Below are positions 1 to 8,997 of a stretch of 64,000 nucleotides of DNA, one piece after another. Under the pieces are notes generated by a model. It was not told the DNA's origin, did no database searches, and was given only the letters and a program-made list of their open reading frames with translations. Origin of the DNA: Candidatus Methanoperedentaceae archaeon GB37 (GTDB lineage: Archaea > Halobacteriota > Methanosarcinia > Methanosarcinales > EX4572-44); assembly GCA_905171695.1 (NCBI GenBank), contig LR991653.1:1784150-1848149 (forward strand), given 5' to 3'. Every line of letters starts with the position of its first letter. Position 1 is the first letter of the stretch. The position numbers and the translations under genes were made by a program.

Positions 1-124
1 GCAGTCTCGCCACTCGGAAAGGGCGAATGTGCGGTTCGCCCACACTGCTCACGGTAGCAAGTGGTATGTACGTCTCACGCATTGCTATCTTCATCACGGC
101 TTCTATCTCTTCTCTTACCGGCAT
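1..124 (-). CDS. Flavin-binding (pyridoxamine 5'-phosphate oxidase-like) protein, N-terminal part, cut by window edge
   Basis: Reading the minus strand from an ATG at 124-122 gives 41 uninterrupted codons to the window edge. The translation starts MPVREEIEAVMKIA and continues with ETYIPLATVSSVGEPHIRPF. The 'PLATVSSVGEPHIRPF' stretch is the usual first strand-turn-strand of the pyridoxamine oxidase-like split-barrel flavoproteins, comparable to 'PVATASSEGVPNV' in the gene at 5971. A purine-rich GGGAGG lies about ten bases before the ATG. The gene is divergent from the SulP transporter. Only the N-terminus is visible, so substrate and cofactor cannot be assigned. Confidence 0.6.
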   Translation of the reverse strand, partial: MPVREEIEAVMKIAMRETYIPLATVSSVGEPHIRPFRVARL

Positions 125-234
125 CTCTCTAATCCCTCCCTTATCGGTCTGCAGGTATCTGAAGTTTGCGGAAGCATAATAGAAGAGCAAAGTTAGGGGG
201 TGAAAGACCCCAAAATTATCTTGCAACAGGTCTA

Positions 235-243
235 TTATTTATA
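235..243 (+). promoter_or_regulatory. TATA box of the SulP gene
   Basis: TTATTTATA is centred about 26 bp before the GTG at 265. That is the distance expected between an archaeal TATA box and a transcription start, so the transporter mRNA is probably leaderless. This is an inference from spacing. Confidence 0.4.
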
Positions 244-264
244 GCGAGCATACTCTTTTCCGCC

Positions 265-2007
265 GTGAGTAATGAAAGAACTCCGACTGGCGAGAGAGAT
301 CTGCTCTGCAGGTACCTGCCGATCCTGAGATGGCTACCGGAATACAAGCCTTCCTGGTTGCGTCACGATCTCGTCGCCGGGCTGACCATCTGGGCGGTAC
401 TCATACCGGAAGCGATGGCTTATGCCGGGATTGCTGGAGTCTCCCCTATAGTGGGATTGTACACTCTTCCAATACCGCTCTTCCTGTACGTTATCCTCGG
501 CACGTCACGCACACTTGTTGTGGGTCCTGACTCGGCGGTGTGCCTCATCTCCGCAAGCGCTGTTGGTGCACTGGCTCTTCGTGGCACGGCCGAGTATCTA
601 GCGCTCACAACGGCGATGGCGATAGTGGTCGGAGTGTTTCTCGTACTCTTTGGACTTCTGCGGATGGGCTGGATAGCCGACTTTATCTCGATTCCGGTGA
701 TGGCAGGTTTTCTCGAGGGAGTGGTTCTCGTCACAATCATCGGTCAGGTGCCAAAGCTCTTCGGGCTTGATGGTGGTTATGGTGGCAACTTCTTTCAAAG
801 GCTTCTCTCTATTCTTTATGAGCTGCCAGATACCAACGTGAAAACATTGATCATCGGTCTTGGCAGCATCGTCTTGATCATTGCAATAGATCGGTATATT
901 CCGAAGCTACCGGCTGCACTGACGACCATTGCAATCTCTATCGCGGCAGTTTCAGCTCTGAATCTGGGAGGCGAAGGCGTTGACGTTGTCGGCACACTCA
1001 GCACCGGCTTACCGCCAATCGGTTTACCGGATGTGAGTCTTGAGGATTATCTGGCTCTTATCCCGGGCGCTCTCGTGATAGTTATGCTTGGCTACATAGA
1101 GTCGCTTGGCGCAGCCACTGGTGCTGCCTCGAATGATGGTGAAAGTGAAAGGATCGACCCGGATCGGGAGTTGGTTGCATTGGGCGCTGCCAATCTGGGC
1201 GCAGGCTTGAGCTCGGGGTTTGTTGTTGCGGGCAGCCTTTCGAAGACATCGGTTGCTATGAAGGCAGGCGGGAGGACGCAGATCAGCCAGCTTGTAAGCG
1301 CCGTTCTCACAATCCTGACACTCCTTCTACTGATGCCGCTATTCACCAACCTCCCGGAGGCGACGCTTGCAGGAATCGTGATCGTTGCGATGCTCGGTCT
1401 TGACCAGACTGCCAGACTCAAGAAGGCGATGAGACTCAGTCGCACAGAGTTTGCACTCAGCATAACCTCTCTTGCTGGTGTACTTACCATCGGCGTCCTC
1501 CATGGCGTGGGTCTTGGAGTTGTTCTCTCACTCCTCGTCTTAATTAAGAAGGCATGCCGTCCAGGAACGGCTGTACTGGGCAGAGTTCCAGGTGAGAGGA
1601 CATACTATCGGGATATCCGTAGGCGGCCTGATGCAGAAACGATTCCAGGACTGCTCATCTTCCGCTTTGATGCAAGACTCATCTTCTTTAACTGTAACTT
1701 CTTTGCAAGCGAGGTCAAGCGATGCATCGCCGAAGCCAGTGAGCCTGTGAAGACGGTCTTGATCGATGCAGAAGCCATGAACGACATCGACATCACAGGC
1801 GCTGAATGCCTGATAAGGCTGAACACGGAGTTGAACCGCAGAGGTATCATTATCTCCCTCTCCCATGTGAGGGATCCACTGCGAGACAAGATGGAGAGGA
1901 TGGGAGTTATCGATGCGATCGGAGCAGATCACATCTACGAGACCACGAGGGATGGCGTCGATGCCTTCATCAGATCAAGGAGAATGGAAGACTTCCCGAA
2001 AGTCTAA
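265..2007 (+). CDS. SulP family anion transporter with C-terminal STAS domain
   Basis: This is a membrane permease of the SulP/SLC26 family (sulfate, bicarbonate or other anions). The N-terminal motif 'PILRWLPEYKPSWLRHDLVAG' precedes the membrane core, and 'IPEAMAYAGIAGVSPIVGLY' is the family signature in the first helices. About ten more hydrophobic segments follow. The last 110 residues form a STAS domain, with 'VLIDAEAMNDIDITGAECL' as the typical regulatory strand-helix. The frame is open back to a TTG at 166, but the extra 33 residues do not look like this family, and a TATA box lies 26 bp before the GTG at 265, so I use the GTG (580 aa, normal family length). The substrate cannot be told from sequence. 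Confidence 0.85.
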   Translation: MSNERTPTGERDLLCRYLPILRWLPEYKPSWLRHDLVAGLTIWAVLIPEAMAYAGIAGVSPIVGLYTLPIPLFLYVILGTSRTLVVGPDSAVCLISASAVGALALRGTAEYLALTTAMAIVVGVFLVLFGLLRMGWIADFISIPVMAGFLEGVVLVTIIGQVPKLFGLDGGYGGNFFQRLLSILYELPDTNVKTLIIGLGSIVLIIAIDRYIPKLPAALTTIAISIAAVSALNLGGEGVDVVGTLSTGLPPIGLPDVSLEDYLALIPGALVIVMLGYIESLGAATGAASNDGESERIDPDRELVALGAANLGAGLSSGFVVAGSLSKTSVAMKAGGRTQISQLVSAVLTILTLLLLMPLFTNLPEATLAGIVIVAMLGLDQTARLKKAMRLSRTEFALSITSLAGVLTIGVLHGVGLGVVLSLLVLIKKACRPGTAVLGRVPGERTYYRDIRRRPDAETIPGLLIFRFDARLIFFNCNFFASEVKRCIAEASEPVKTVLIDAEAMNDIDITGAECLIRLNTELNRRGIIISLSHVRDPLRDKMERMGVIDAIGADHIYETTRDGVDAFIRSRRMEDFPKV

Positions 2008-2053
2008 TATACGACAACAACCATCAACCCTATTAAAGACCAATTGACTAGAG

Positions 2054-4456
2054 GTGGTTATTATTAATGGCGGTATCAATCACGTTGTACTCCTACTCGT
2101 GGGGTTGAACATTCTATTAATCTGTGGAGTGGCACCTGTTCTGGGTAATGGAGAAGGAGAGCCTATCATAACTGTGGACGGCGATGGGAGTGACTGGAAC
2201 TCGAATTTGAAGATCGCAGATGATCCAAACGAACCTGACATCTCTGATTATGGCTACGACCTTGAATCAGTCTACCAGTTCTATGATGAGGAAAGAGACA
2301 CATTATATTTCATGTATACTCTCTTTGGAGTTGCAGGGGATGTTGATGGTGACGGTAATCCAAATACTCCCATTTGGAGCGATCCATGGGGTGTGGGAGC
2401 AAATGAAGGGTATTACGTCTATATCGATACGGATCTTGATAACGCCACGGGTGGCGATGTGCCACCGTTTGACGATGATATAAAGGGTTTTGAACTATAC
2501 ATCTCATATACAAACAATAGTGTGACGCTCGTTGAGTACGAGGAAAGCCCTCCTGAAGCTTACATCGGTGTTGAACAATACCTGGCTGATCTGCTCACAG
2601 AGGATGGTGAACATGAGGTTGATGCTGCGATCATGACAGAACCCCCCTTCAACAATGTCGTTGAGATAAGTATCAGTAATGCTGCATCACTCTTCACCCA
2701 CCCCGCAGGACCCAGGCATTATCGTCTCTTTGGCTATGGAGGCACCACACTCGATGGGATGCCTGAGGACTACATGGAGAAGGATCTTGACATCCGCATC
2801 CCAGATCTTGACTTCACCACCGAGGATATCTGCTGTTATAATATGTCCTTCAATGGTACAGCAGATCTTCCACTTGCAAACTCTACATGGGACTTTGGCG
2901 ATGGGAACACTCTCTTCTGTGAGCCGCCGTGTATGAATATCACGCATCAATATGCCGATGGTGGATATTATACCGTGAAGTTCAGTGGCAACAGAACCAA
3001 TGGAATGTACGGCTACAAAGAGAAGCAGATCTATGTTGACCAGGGTCCGAGTGTTGCTGCAGATTCGAATGTGACAGAACCGCTCGGTGTTCCATCTTAT
3101 GTTAAGTTGGATGGCAGTGGTTCAAGGGTAGATCCAAACGGAGCGAGGAGCATCACCTATACGTGGTTGTTTGACGACTGGCATCCTGATATGAGTGGCA
3201 AGGTTGTGGTGATCTGGGTGAACCAGACGGTAAATGCGACCTTGAGAGTCTTTGATGGGCACTGTTATAATGAGACAACGCTCTTGATCGAGTATGAGCC
3301 TGTTGCACCAGAGTTGAACTTCACGACCACTGATATATGCTGTTACAACCAGTCGTTCAATGCGACCACGAATGCAACGCTCTCGAACTGGACGTGGGAG
3401 TTTGGAGACGGGGCTAATACGACCGGCAGTGGTGGTGATGATATTAACACCACACATCAGTATGCCGAGGGTGGATATTACCTCGTTAACTTTACAGGAT
3501 GCAGGCTGGATAATGGTGAGTGCGCCACGATCCAGAAGCAGATCTATGTTGACCGGGGTCCGAGTGTTGTTGCTGTGGCAAACGAGACCTATCTCACGTC
3601 TCCCGCGTGGGTTGAGTTGAACGGGAGTGGTTCAAGGGCAGATCCAAACGGAACGAGGAGCATTCTCACCTATGCGTGGTCGTTTGATGACTGGCATCCT
3701 GATATGAATGGCGAGGTTGTGGTGATCTGGGTGAACCAGACGGTAAATGCGATCCTCACGGTCTTTGATGGGCACTGTACGAACAGTACTGCGAACGAGA
3801 CGAGGGTTGAGATATGGTACGAGGGAGGACCCTTGAATCTGAGTTTCAACACATCTGCTATATGCTGTTACAACCAGTCGTTCAACGCAACTGCAGATAG
3901 GACGCTTAAGAACTGCACGTGGGAGTTTGGCGATGGGACGAGAACTCTCTGCACTCCAGCGTGTATGAATACCACGCATCAGTATGCCGATGGTGGATAC
4001 TACGATGTTACTCTCAGTGGCTGCAGGGCAGACGATGGAGTATGTGGTAATATCACGAAGAGAATCTATGTTGACCGTGGTCCCACGGCAAGGGCTGTGG
4101 CAAGCAAGACATACCTTCTCGAGCCCGGAGTGGTTGAGTTCAACGGGAGCCAATCTCACGCCGATCCAGCAGGTGAGAGGAGCATCTCACGATACGTGTG
4201 GAACTTCGGTGATGGTATGACACTCTCTGGGATGGTTGTCACGAGAAATATCACAGAGACAACCGTTGCAACCCTCACCGTCTTTGATAAGACGAGTGAT
4301 GGAGTTGAGCATTGCAGTGATAAGAGAGAGGTCACGGTCACTGTGGGAAGCCATCCTGTTCCGATAGCATCATGGACTGGAATCATCTTCCTCTTTGGAG
4401 TTCTCTCGCTCCTATCGCTCTTCTCTATAGTTAAGCTGAGGTATCAGAGGCGCTAG
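2054..4456 (+). CDS. Secreted, membrane-anchored surface protein with repeated PKD modules
   Basis: An 800-residue exported protein. Residues 1-31 are a signal peptide. Residues 35-245 form an acidic globular domain rich in Asp (DVDGDGNP, DTDLDNATGGD), probably calcium binding and reminiscent of DOMON/CBM9-like sandwiches. From about residue 250 come three copies of a 170-residue module, starting near 250, 421 and 595. Each opens with 'ICCYN.SFN', has a PKD strand 'W.FGDG', then 'THQYA.GGYY', then a second PKD-like half containing 'FDDWHPDM' (copies 1-2) or 'FGDGMTLSG' (copy 3). A hydrophobic helix and the basic tail KLRYQRR end the protein, so it is anchored by its C-terminus. Many N-x-S/T sites suggest glycosylation. 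Start: GTG at 2054. The role is probably cell surface or S-layer associated; the ligand is unknown. Confidence 0.8.
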   Translation: MVIINGGINHVVLLLVGLNILLICGVAPVLGNGEGEPIITVDGDGSDWNSNLKIADDPNEPDISDYGYDLESVYQFYDEERDTLYFMYTLFGVAGDVDGDGNPNTPIWSDPWGVGANEGYYVYIDTDLDNATGGDVPPFDDDIKGFELYISYTNNSVTLVEYEESPPEAYIGVEQYLADLLTEDGEHEVDAAIMTEPPFNNVVEISISNAASLFTHPAGPRHYRLFGYGGTTLDGMPEDYMEKDLDIRIPDLDFTTEDICCYNMSFNGTADLPLANSTWDFGDGNTLFCEPPCMNITHQYADGGYYTVKFSGNRTNGMYGYKEKQIYVDQGPSVAADSNVTEPLGVPSYVKLDGSGSRVDPNGARSITYTWLFDDWHPDMSGKVVVIWVNQTVNATLRVFDGHCYNETTLLIEYEPVAPELNFTTTDICCYNQSFNATTNATLSNWTWEFGDGANTTGSGGDDINTTHQYAEGGYYLVNFTGCRLDNGECATIQKQIYVDRGPSVVAVANETYLTSPAWVELNGSGSRADPNGTRSILTYAWSFDDWHPDMNGEVVVIWVNQTVNAILTVFDGHCTNSTANETRVEIWYEGGPLNLSFNTSAICCYNQSFNATADRTLKNCTWEFGDGTRTLCTPACMNTTHQYADGGYYDVTLSGCRADDGVCGNITKRIYVDRGPTARAVASKTYLLEPGVVEFNGSQSHADPAGERSISRYVWNFGDGMTLSGMVVTRNITETTVATLTVFDKTSDGVEHCSDKREVTVTVGSHPVPIASWTGIIFLFGVLSLLSLFSIVKLRYQRR

Positions 4457-4510
4457 TAGGAGTGGTTGCTGCCGTTTTGTTTTGAAGATGAGACGTTGAG
4501 ATGAGAGTGT

Positions 4511-5212
4511 GTGACCGAGGTTAGCATTGTGCTTCCAGCCTACAACGAGGCGGCAAGGCTGGAGGATACCTTCAGGAGGACTGTTGATGCCGTGGGGAAG
4601 ATCACAGACTCGTTTGAGATAGTGATAGCAGAGGATGGGAGTGTTGATGGCACGGATCGTATCGCAGCGAGACTTGCAGAGGCGTATCCCTTCGTGAAGC
4701 ATCTCCATTCTGGGAAGCGGCTGGGCCGTGGTGCAGCGCTCAACCGTGCCCTCAAAGAGTCAGAGGGTGAAGTCCTTGCATATATCGATGTCGATCTTGC
4801 AACCGATATGAGTTATCTAAGGGAGTTAATCGATGCTGTGCGGGTGGAGGGCTTTGATTTCGCAACTGGGTCACGTATGATGCCAGAGAGTGATGTGGAA
4901 AGGCCTTTCACCCGGAGCATTGCGAGCAAGGGCTTTAACCTTCTCACACGCATCCTCCTCCACTCAAGGCTGTACGATCATCAGTGTGGCTTCAAGTCGT
5001 TCAGACGAGAGCCACTCTTTGAACTGATCGATGAAGTCAAGGATGAACACTGGTTCTGGGATACTGAGCTCCTCGTTTTGGCACAGCGGCGTGGGTACAG
5101 AGTGAAGGAGTTTCCTGTGAGATGGAAGCATGGTGGTGCGACAAAGGTGAATATCGTTCGTGATCTCTTTGGGATGGGGCGAGAGATACTTCGAATGTGG
5201 TGGAGAAAGTGA
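4511..5212 (+). CDS. GT2 family glycosyltransferase, dolichyl-phosphate sugar synthase-like
   Basis: A 233-aa cytoplasmic GT-A enzyme of the Alg5/DPM1 type. 'SIVLPAYNEAARLEDT' is the nucleotide-sugar binding start, 'AEDGSVDGT' the second motif, 'YIDVDLATD' the DxD-containing metal site, and 'YDHQCGFKSFRRE' with 'HWFWDTELLVLAQRRGY' are typical of dolichyl-phosphate glucosyl/mannosyl transferases. There is no C-terminal membrane helix; the protein ends in a basic stretch. It probably charges a polyprenyl phosphate for N-glycosylation of surface proteins such as its upstream neighbour. GTG start at 4511 after a purine-rich GAGATGAGAG. The donor sugar is not determined. Confidence 0.8.
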   Translation: MTEVSIVLPAYNEAARLEDTFRRTVDAVGKITDSFEIVIAEDGSVDGTDRIAARLAEAYPFVKHLHSGKRLGRGAALNRALKESEGEVLAYIDVDLATDMSYLRELIDAVRVEGFDFATGSRMMPESDVERPFTRSIASKGFNLLTRILLHSRLYDHQCGFKSFRREPLFELIDEVKDEHWFWDTELLVLAQRRGYRVKEFPVRWKHGGATKVNIVRDLFGMGREILRMWWRK

Positions 5213-5282
5213 GATCGATGGTGCACCATGAGAAGAGTCCGCTGGGTTTATCAATAGTTCTCTTCTCTATAGTATCAAGCCG

Positions 5283-5906
5283 ATGTCAGAGACTCTATGC
5301 TACGAGGCACATGGGAACCTCTACCTGAACATCACCAACAGATGCACTGCTGAGTGTGAGTTCTGTATCAAACGGTATGCAGATGGTGTATACGGTTACA
5401 ATCTACTGCTAGATAGGGAGCCATCGGTGGATGAGATAATCGGAGTCCTAAAAGAGAGCGATCTTTCCCAGTATGGTGAGATCGTCTTTGCAGGGCTTGG
5501 AGAACCGCTCACACGCCTCGACGACGTTATCAGAATCACAGAGTGGTTGAAAGAAGACGGAGAAGAGGTGCGGATCGATACCATCGGGCATGTCAAGCTC
5601 TATCACGGCGATCGTCATGTTGCAAGAGAGCTACGGGAGGCTGGCGTGGATGCGGTCTCACTGAGCCTGAATGCACACAACAGAGAGATCTACAACCAGA
5701 TCTGCCACCCAGAGAAGCCTGATGCCTACGCCTCGATGTTAGAGTTTGCAAGGGATCTTGTAAAGGTCGGGATCAGAACCCAACTGACCGTTGTGAGCCT
5801 CCCGATAATAGACATAGAGAGATGCAGGGAGATAGCCAGAGAGATCGGTGCCAGGTTCAGGATAAGAGGCTATGGGCGAAGACCTCCAAGCCATAAGAGG
5901 AGATAA
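5283..5906 (+). CDS. Radical SAM protein of the TatD-linked type
   Basis: A 207-aa radical SAM enzyme. The [4Fe-4S] motif is C21-x3-C25-x2-C28 within 'NITNRCTAECEFCIKR'. 'FAGLGEPLTR' is the SAM-binding GGE-like motif and 'VSLSLNAHNREIYNQICHPE' is a conserved later segment. Together these match the small family often encoded beside TatD deoxyribonucleases, here without tatD. The C-terminus is basic. A possible TATA box (TTTATCAATAG) lies about 30 bp before the ATG, so the transcript may be leaderless. The reaction is unknown for the family. Confidence 0.7.
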   Translation: MSETLCYEAHGNLYLNITNRCTAECEFCIKRYADGVYGYNLLLDREPSVDEIIGVLKESDLSQYGEIVFAGLGEPLTRLDDVIRITEWLKEDGEEVRIDTIGHVKLYHGDRHVARELREAGVDAVSLSLNAHNREIYNQICHPEKPDAYASMLEFARDLVKVGIRTQLTVVSLPIIDIERCREIAREIGARFRIRGYGRRPPSHKRR

Positions 5907-5970
5907 CAGGAGTTAACAGAGGGGTAAGGTTTAACTACCAGTAGAAAGTAACAATTGATGGTGATAGATT

Positions 5971-6375
5971 ATGGTTAAAGTGCCGGTTGAAGTGAAGGAT
6001 GTTCTCTCAAATCAGAAGATCCTACCTGTTGCAACTGCAAGCTCTGAGGGCGTTCCGAATGTGATCTTTGTTGGGTTATGGAAGTTCATTGACGATGAAA
6101 GACTCCTCCTTGTAGATAATTTCTTCAAGAAGACGCGTAAGAACCTTGAAGAGAACCCGATTGTTGCTATCGTGGGCTTTGACGGAGAGATGCCCAACTT
6201 CAGATCGTATCAGGTGAAGGGGCGAGCTGAGATCACGACCAGTGGAGATCACTTCGATGAGGCAAGTGAGATGTCAAGATCGAAGGAGTTGCAGGCGAAA
6301 GCGGCAGTGATCGTGCACATAGAGGAGATATACAACGCTGCCCCGGGTCCTGATGCAGGCGCGCAGATAGCTTAA
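5971..6375 (+). CDS. Pyridoxamine 5'-phosphate oxidase-related FMN-binding protein
   Basis: A 134-aa single-domain split-barrel flavoprotein. 'LPVATASSEGVPNVIFVGLWKFIDDERLLLVDNFFKKTRKNLEENPIVAI' shows the characteristic pattern of the PPOX-like fold (probe strand, turn, then the 'F..KT..NL..NP..A' helix that contacts FMN phosphate). GGTGAT six bases before the ATG serves as ribosome binding site. The family includes F420- or FMN-dependent reductases and heme-utilisation proteins; no substrate can be assigned. A second member is at the left edge of the window. Confidence 0.75.
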   Translation: MVKVPVEVKDVLSNQKILPVATASSEGVPNVIFVGLWKFIDDERLLLVDNFFKKTRKNLEENPIVAIVGFDGEMPNFRSYQVKGRAEITTSGDHFDEASEMSRSKELQAKAAVIVHIEEIYNAAPGPDAGAQIA

Positions 6376-6404
6376 AGTAATGGCGAATCGATAATAAAGA
6401 GTTG

Positions 6405-6869
6405 ATGATAGTTAACTTCACACTCACACAGATAGAGTCCAGAATATACATGCCACAGGAAGAGGTTCGGAAGTATCGGAATATCAACATCAACTATGAT
6501 ATCAACCTTCGAAACCCAACAGTCTCAACGATCGAGACCCCCTTCGGATCCAAAGAGACCCTCCGACTCGAGTATGCCTTCTCAATAAACTACTTGAACC
6601 CGAACATCGGGCACATCCGATTCGAGGGCAGTGTCAGCTATACAGGCGGGAAGCTTGAAGAGATCAAGAAGGACTGGGACTCCGGGAAGGCGCCTGTAAG
6701 CGTCCAGAACGAGGTAGCAAACACCACCGTGACAAACCTTGCACCGCTCGCGATCAGCATATCAAGGAACATGGGACTGCCGCCAGCTATTCCAATACCA
6801 AAGATCAACTTCGAAAGCCCAGGGCAGAAACAGAAAGGGAGAGAAGCACCAACAAACTACTACGTATGA
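6405..6869 (+). CDS. Conserved hypothetical protein upstream of rfcL
   Basis: A 154-aa soluble protein rich in alternating polar and hydrophobic residues, suggesting beta-strands ('NININYDINLRN', 'LEYAFSINYLNPNIGHIRFEG'), with a C-terminal Pro-rich tail 'GLPPAIPIPKINFE'. The pattern recalls the SecB-like fold found in some archaeal proteins, but I do not recognise it firmly. The stop codon overlaps the rfcL start as ATGA, so the two are translationally coupled. I prefer the ATG at 6405 to the TTG immediately before it. Confidence 0.6.
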   Translation: MIVNFTLTQIESRIYMPQEEVRKYRNININYDINLRNPTVSTIETPFGSKETLRLEYAFSINYLNPNIGHIRFEGSVSYTGGKLEEIKKDWDSGKAPVSVQNEVANTTVTNLAPLAISISRNMGLPPAIPIPKINFESPGQKQKGREAPTNYYV

Positions 6870-8287
6870 CCGGGGAAGAATGGACTGAAAAGTATAGACC
6901 CCGGCACCTCGACGAGATAGTCGGGCACAGACAGATCATTGAAGAGCTTAGAGAATGGGCAGCCTCGTGGGAGAGGGGCGTGCCCGATGAGCGAGCACTC
7001 ATCCTCTATGGACGGGCAGGTGTTGGCAAGACCACTGCAGCACACGCACTTGCAAGGGACTTTGGATGGGAGGTAATCGAACTCAACGCAAGCGACTCAC
7101 GGACAGCAGACGTGATCCAGAGAGTTGCAGGATCAGCGTCCCAGATGGGTACATTCGAAGGCACACGAGGACGACGCCTCCTAATACTCGACGAAGCAGA
7201 TAATATTCACGGAAACGCTGATAGAGGAGGTGCAAACGCTCTGATCAAAGTAATAAGCGAGACAACCCAGCCCATAATACTAATAGCAAACGAGTACTAC
7301 GAGATCTCAAAGAGACTGCGAGACTCGTGCAGAGGCATCAGGTTCAAAGCGATCAGAACAACCACGATCACGTCCCTGCTGAAGAAGATAGCTGCAAGCG
7401 AAGAGATACAGATCAAACACGAGACTGCCGAGATGATCGCCGCCCACTCGAACGGAGACGTGAGAAGCGCCATAAACGACCTGCAAGCGATAGCAGAGGG
7501 AAGAGACGAAGTACTACCAGAAGATATCACAGTCTCCCTTCGTGACAGCAAAGAAACAGTATTCCAAGTGATATCAAAGATATTCAAAGGTTCAAATCTC
7601 GGCGAAGCACATGAACTGACCTTCCAGCTCGACGAGACGCCCGAAGACCTGATCCACTGGATAGATGAAAACCTCCCACTCGTATACAGAGACCCAGGTG
7701 ACCTCGCAGACTCATTCAACACACTCTCACACGCAGACGTCTTCCTCGGCAGGGTACGCCGCAGAGAAAACTATCGAATGTGGAAACACGCATCCCTACT
7801 CATGAGCGGAGGCGTCGCAGTATCAAAGAGACACCACTACAGAGGCGCACGCCTGAGACCACCATCCACATGGCAACGCCTTGCACGAAGACGAAGCATA
7901 CAGAGAATAGAGGAGACAATAACCCTGAAAGTAGGCAGACACTGCCACACCTCTAAAGACGTTGCAAGAAAAGAACTTCTCAACCTCATAAAGAGACTGA
8001 TGCAGGACGAAGCCACAGCACCAGAACTCGCAGCAGAACTCAACCTGACAGAAGAAGAGATAGCACACCTCCTACAGACCAAAACCACAGACAAAAAAGT
8101 GAAAAAAATATACAAAACCGCAAAAACAACAATCAAAGAAAAAAAAGAGTACGAAATAGAATCATACGCGGGAATAACAGACCCAAAACCCAGAAGAGAG
8201 AGACAAGAGATCACAGAAGAGAAAACCACAGACAAAAAAGAGAGAGAAGAATCAAAAAAACCCCAGAGCACACTCTTCGACTTCTGA
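6866..8287 (+). CDS. rfcL: Replication factor C large subunit (clamp loader)
   Basis: Large subunit of the archaeal RFC clamp loader, which loads PCNA on primed DNA using ATP. 'WTEKYRPRHLDEIVGH' at the N-terminus is the RFC box. The Walker A motif is YGRAGVGKTT (residues 48-57), Walker B is LLILDEADN, and 'RDSCRG' is the SRC arginine-finger box. The middle is the helical collar. The last 70 residues are a Lys/Glu-rich linker ending in QSTLFDF, a PCNA-interacting (PIP) motif. The length of 473 aa is normal for archaeal RfcL. The stop region abuts IS630 debris; the small subunit is not in the window. Confidence 0.95.
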   Translation: MTGEEWTEKYRPRHLDEIVGHRQIIEELREWAASWERGVPDERALILYGRAGVGKTTAAHALARDFGWEVIELNASDSRTADVIQRVAGSASQMGTFEGTRGRRLLILDEADNIHGNADRGGANALIKVISETTQPIILIANEYYEISKRLRDSCRGIRFKAIRTTTITSLLKKIAASEEIQIKHETAEMIAAHSNGDVRSAINDLQAIAEGRDEVLPEDITVSLRDSKETVFQVISKIFKGSNLGEAHELTFQLDETPEDLIHWIDENLPLVYRDPGDLADSFNTLSHADVFLGRVRRRENYRMWKHASLLMSGGVAVSKRHHYRGARLRPPSTWQRLARRRSIQRIEETITLKVGRHCHTSKDVARKELLNLIKRLMQDEATAPELAAELNLTEEEIAHLLQTKTTDKKVKKIYKTAKTTIKEKKEYEIESYAGITDPKPRRERQEITEEKTTDKKEREESKKPQSTLFDF

Positions 8288-8289
8288 GA

Positions 8290-8985
8290 TCATAGCATCA
8301 GACGAAAACCTGAAAGAGAAGTTGTTAAGTGGCTGACCATAGAAGAGCTGAATGAAGAGATTCGAAGTAGAAAAGTATGCGCTGAAGTCCTGAGAAAGCT
8401 TTTCTTCGTCAAAGAATTCTACAAAGGGGGAACAGTTCCCCAAGGCAGCCAGATGAAGTTGAAGTGAGCAAAGTTATCGGGTATGTATGGGTTGAGAACT
8501 GGAAGAGAGAAGGTTTAGAAGGCTTGAAACCGAACTACTGAAGAGGAAGACCTTCAGAGTTAAGCAAAGAGCAGAAGGTGGAGTTGAAGGCAATTCTGAA
8601 GTAGAGAGATGACTGGAGAACAAAAGAGGTAAAAGAACTGACCAAAAAGAGATTTGGAGTTGAATACAGCTTAAGAGATGATAGAATCTTGATTACTGTG
8701 TTGATCAAGAGTTGCTCAGAGGCAAGCAACATCTTGAAATCATCTGGAATGAAATACACCGAGCCCCACGAGAGAGACCAGAGAAGGCTTGAAAATGCAG
8801 AAACTTCATCACAGGACTTCTTGATGAGAGTTCGCCATAGCTCGATTCGCAAAGACTCAGAGGTTGTGGTCATTCAAGAGATCAGTTGTTAAGAAGAAGA
8901 CCACAGAGATGATGGCAAATATCCTCGGTCTCTATGCGATAAATGGAGAGAGGCGTTGTAGACTTTACAGGAGATTCTAAGAAGG
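8290..8985 (+). mobile_element. Decayed IS630-like transposase (copy B1)
   Basis: The plus strand, read across several stops and frame changes, gives an IS630 helix-turn-helix transposase: 'LTIEELNEEIRSRKVCAEVLRK', 'EGLEGLKPNY', 'RGRPSELSKEQKVELKAILK', 'WRTKEVKELTKKRFGVEYSLRDDRIL', 'LKSSGMKYTEP', and near 8875 'SFKRSVVKKKTTEMMANILGLYAINGE'. The order and motifs match the longer copy at 23705. The region also contains a 45-bp palindromic insertion (8686-8737). About 400 bp are repeated in inverted orientation at 25754-26155. Confidence 0.8.
8686..8737 (+). repeat. Double-palindrome element inserted in IS630 remnant, with 7-bp direct repeat
   Basis: Two adjacent hairpins: the first at 8688-8709 (outer arms CTTGAT and ATCAAG), one spacer base, the second at 8711-8730 (arms GTTGCT and AGCAAC). 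ATCTTGA occurs at 8686-8692 and again at 8731-8737, so the inserted length is exactly 45 bp. Removing it restores the expected IS630 reading 'RDDRILKSSGMKY'. Related elements are at 25338-25380, 32577-32619 and, as a single unit, 14360-14380. Confidence 0.7.
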
Positions 8986-8997
8986 AGTCTGTAGAAG

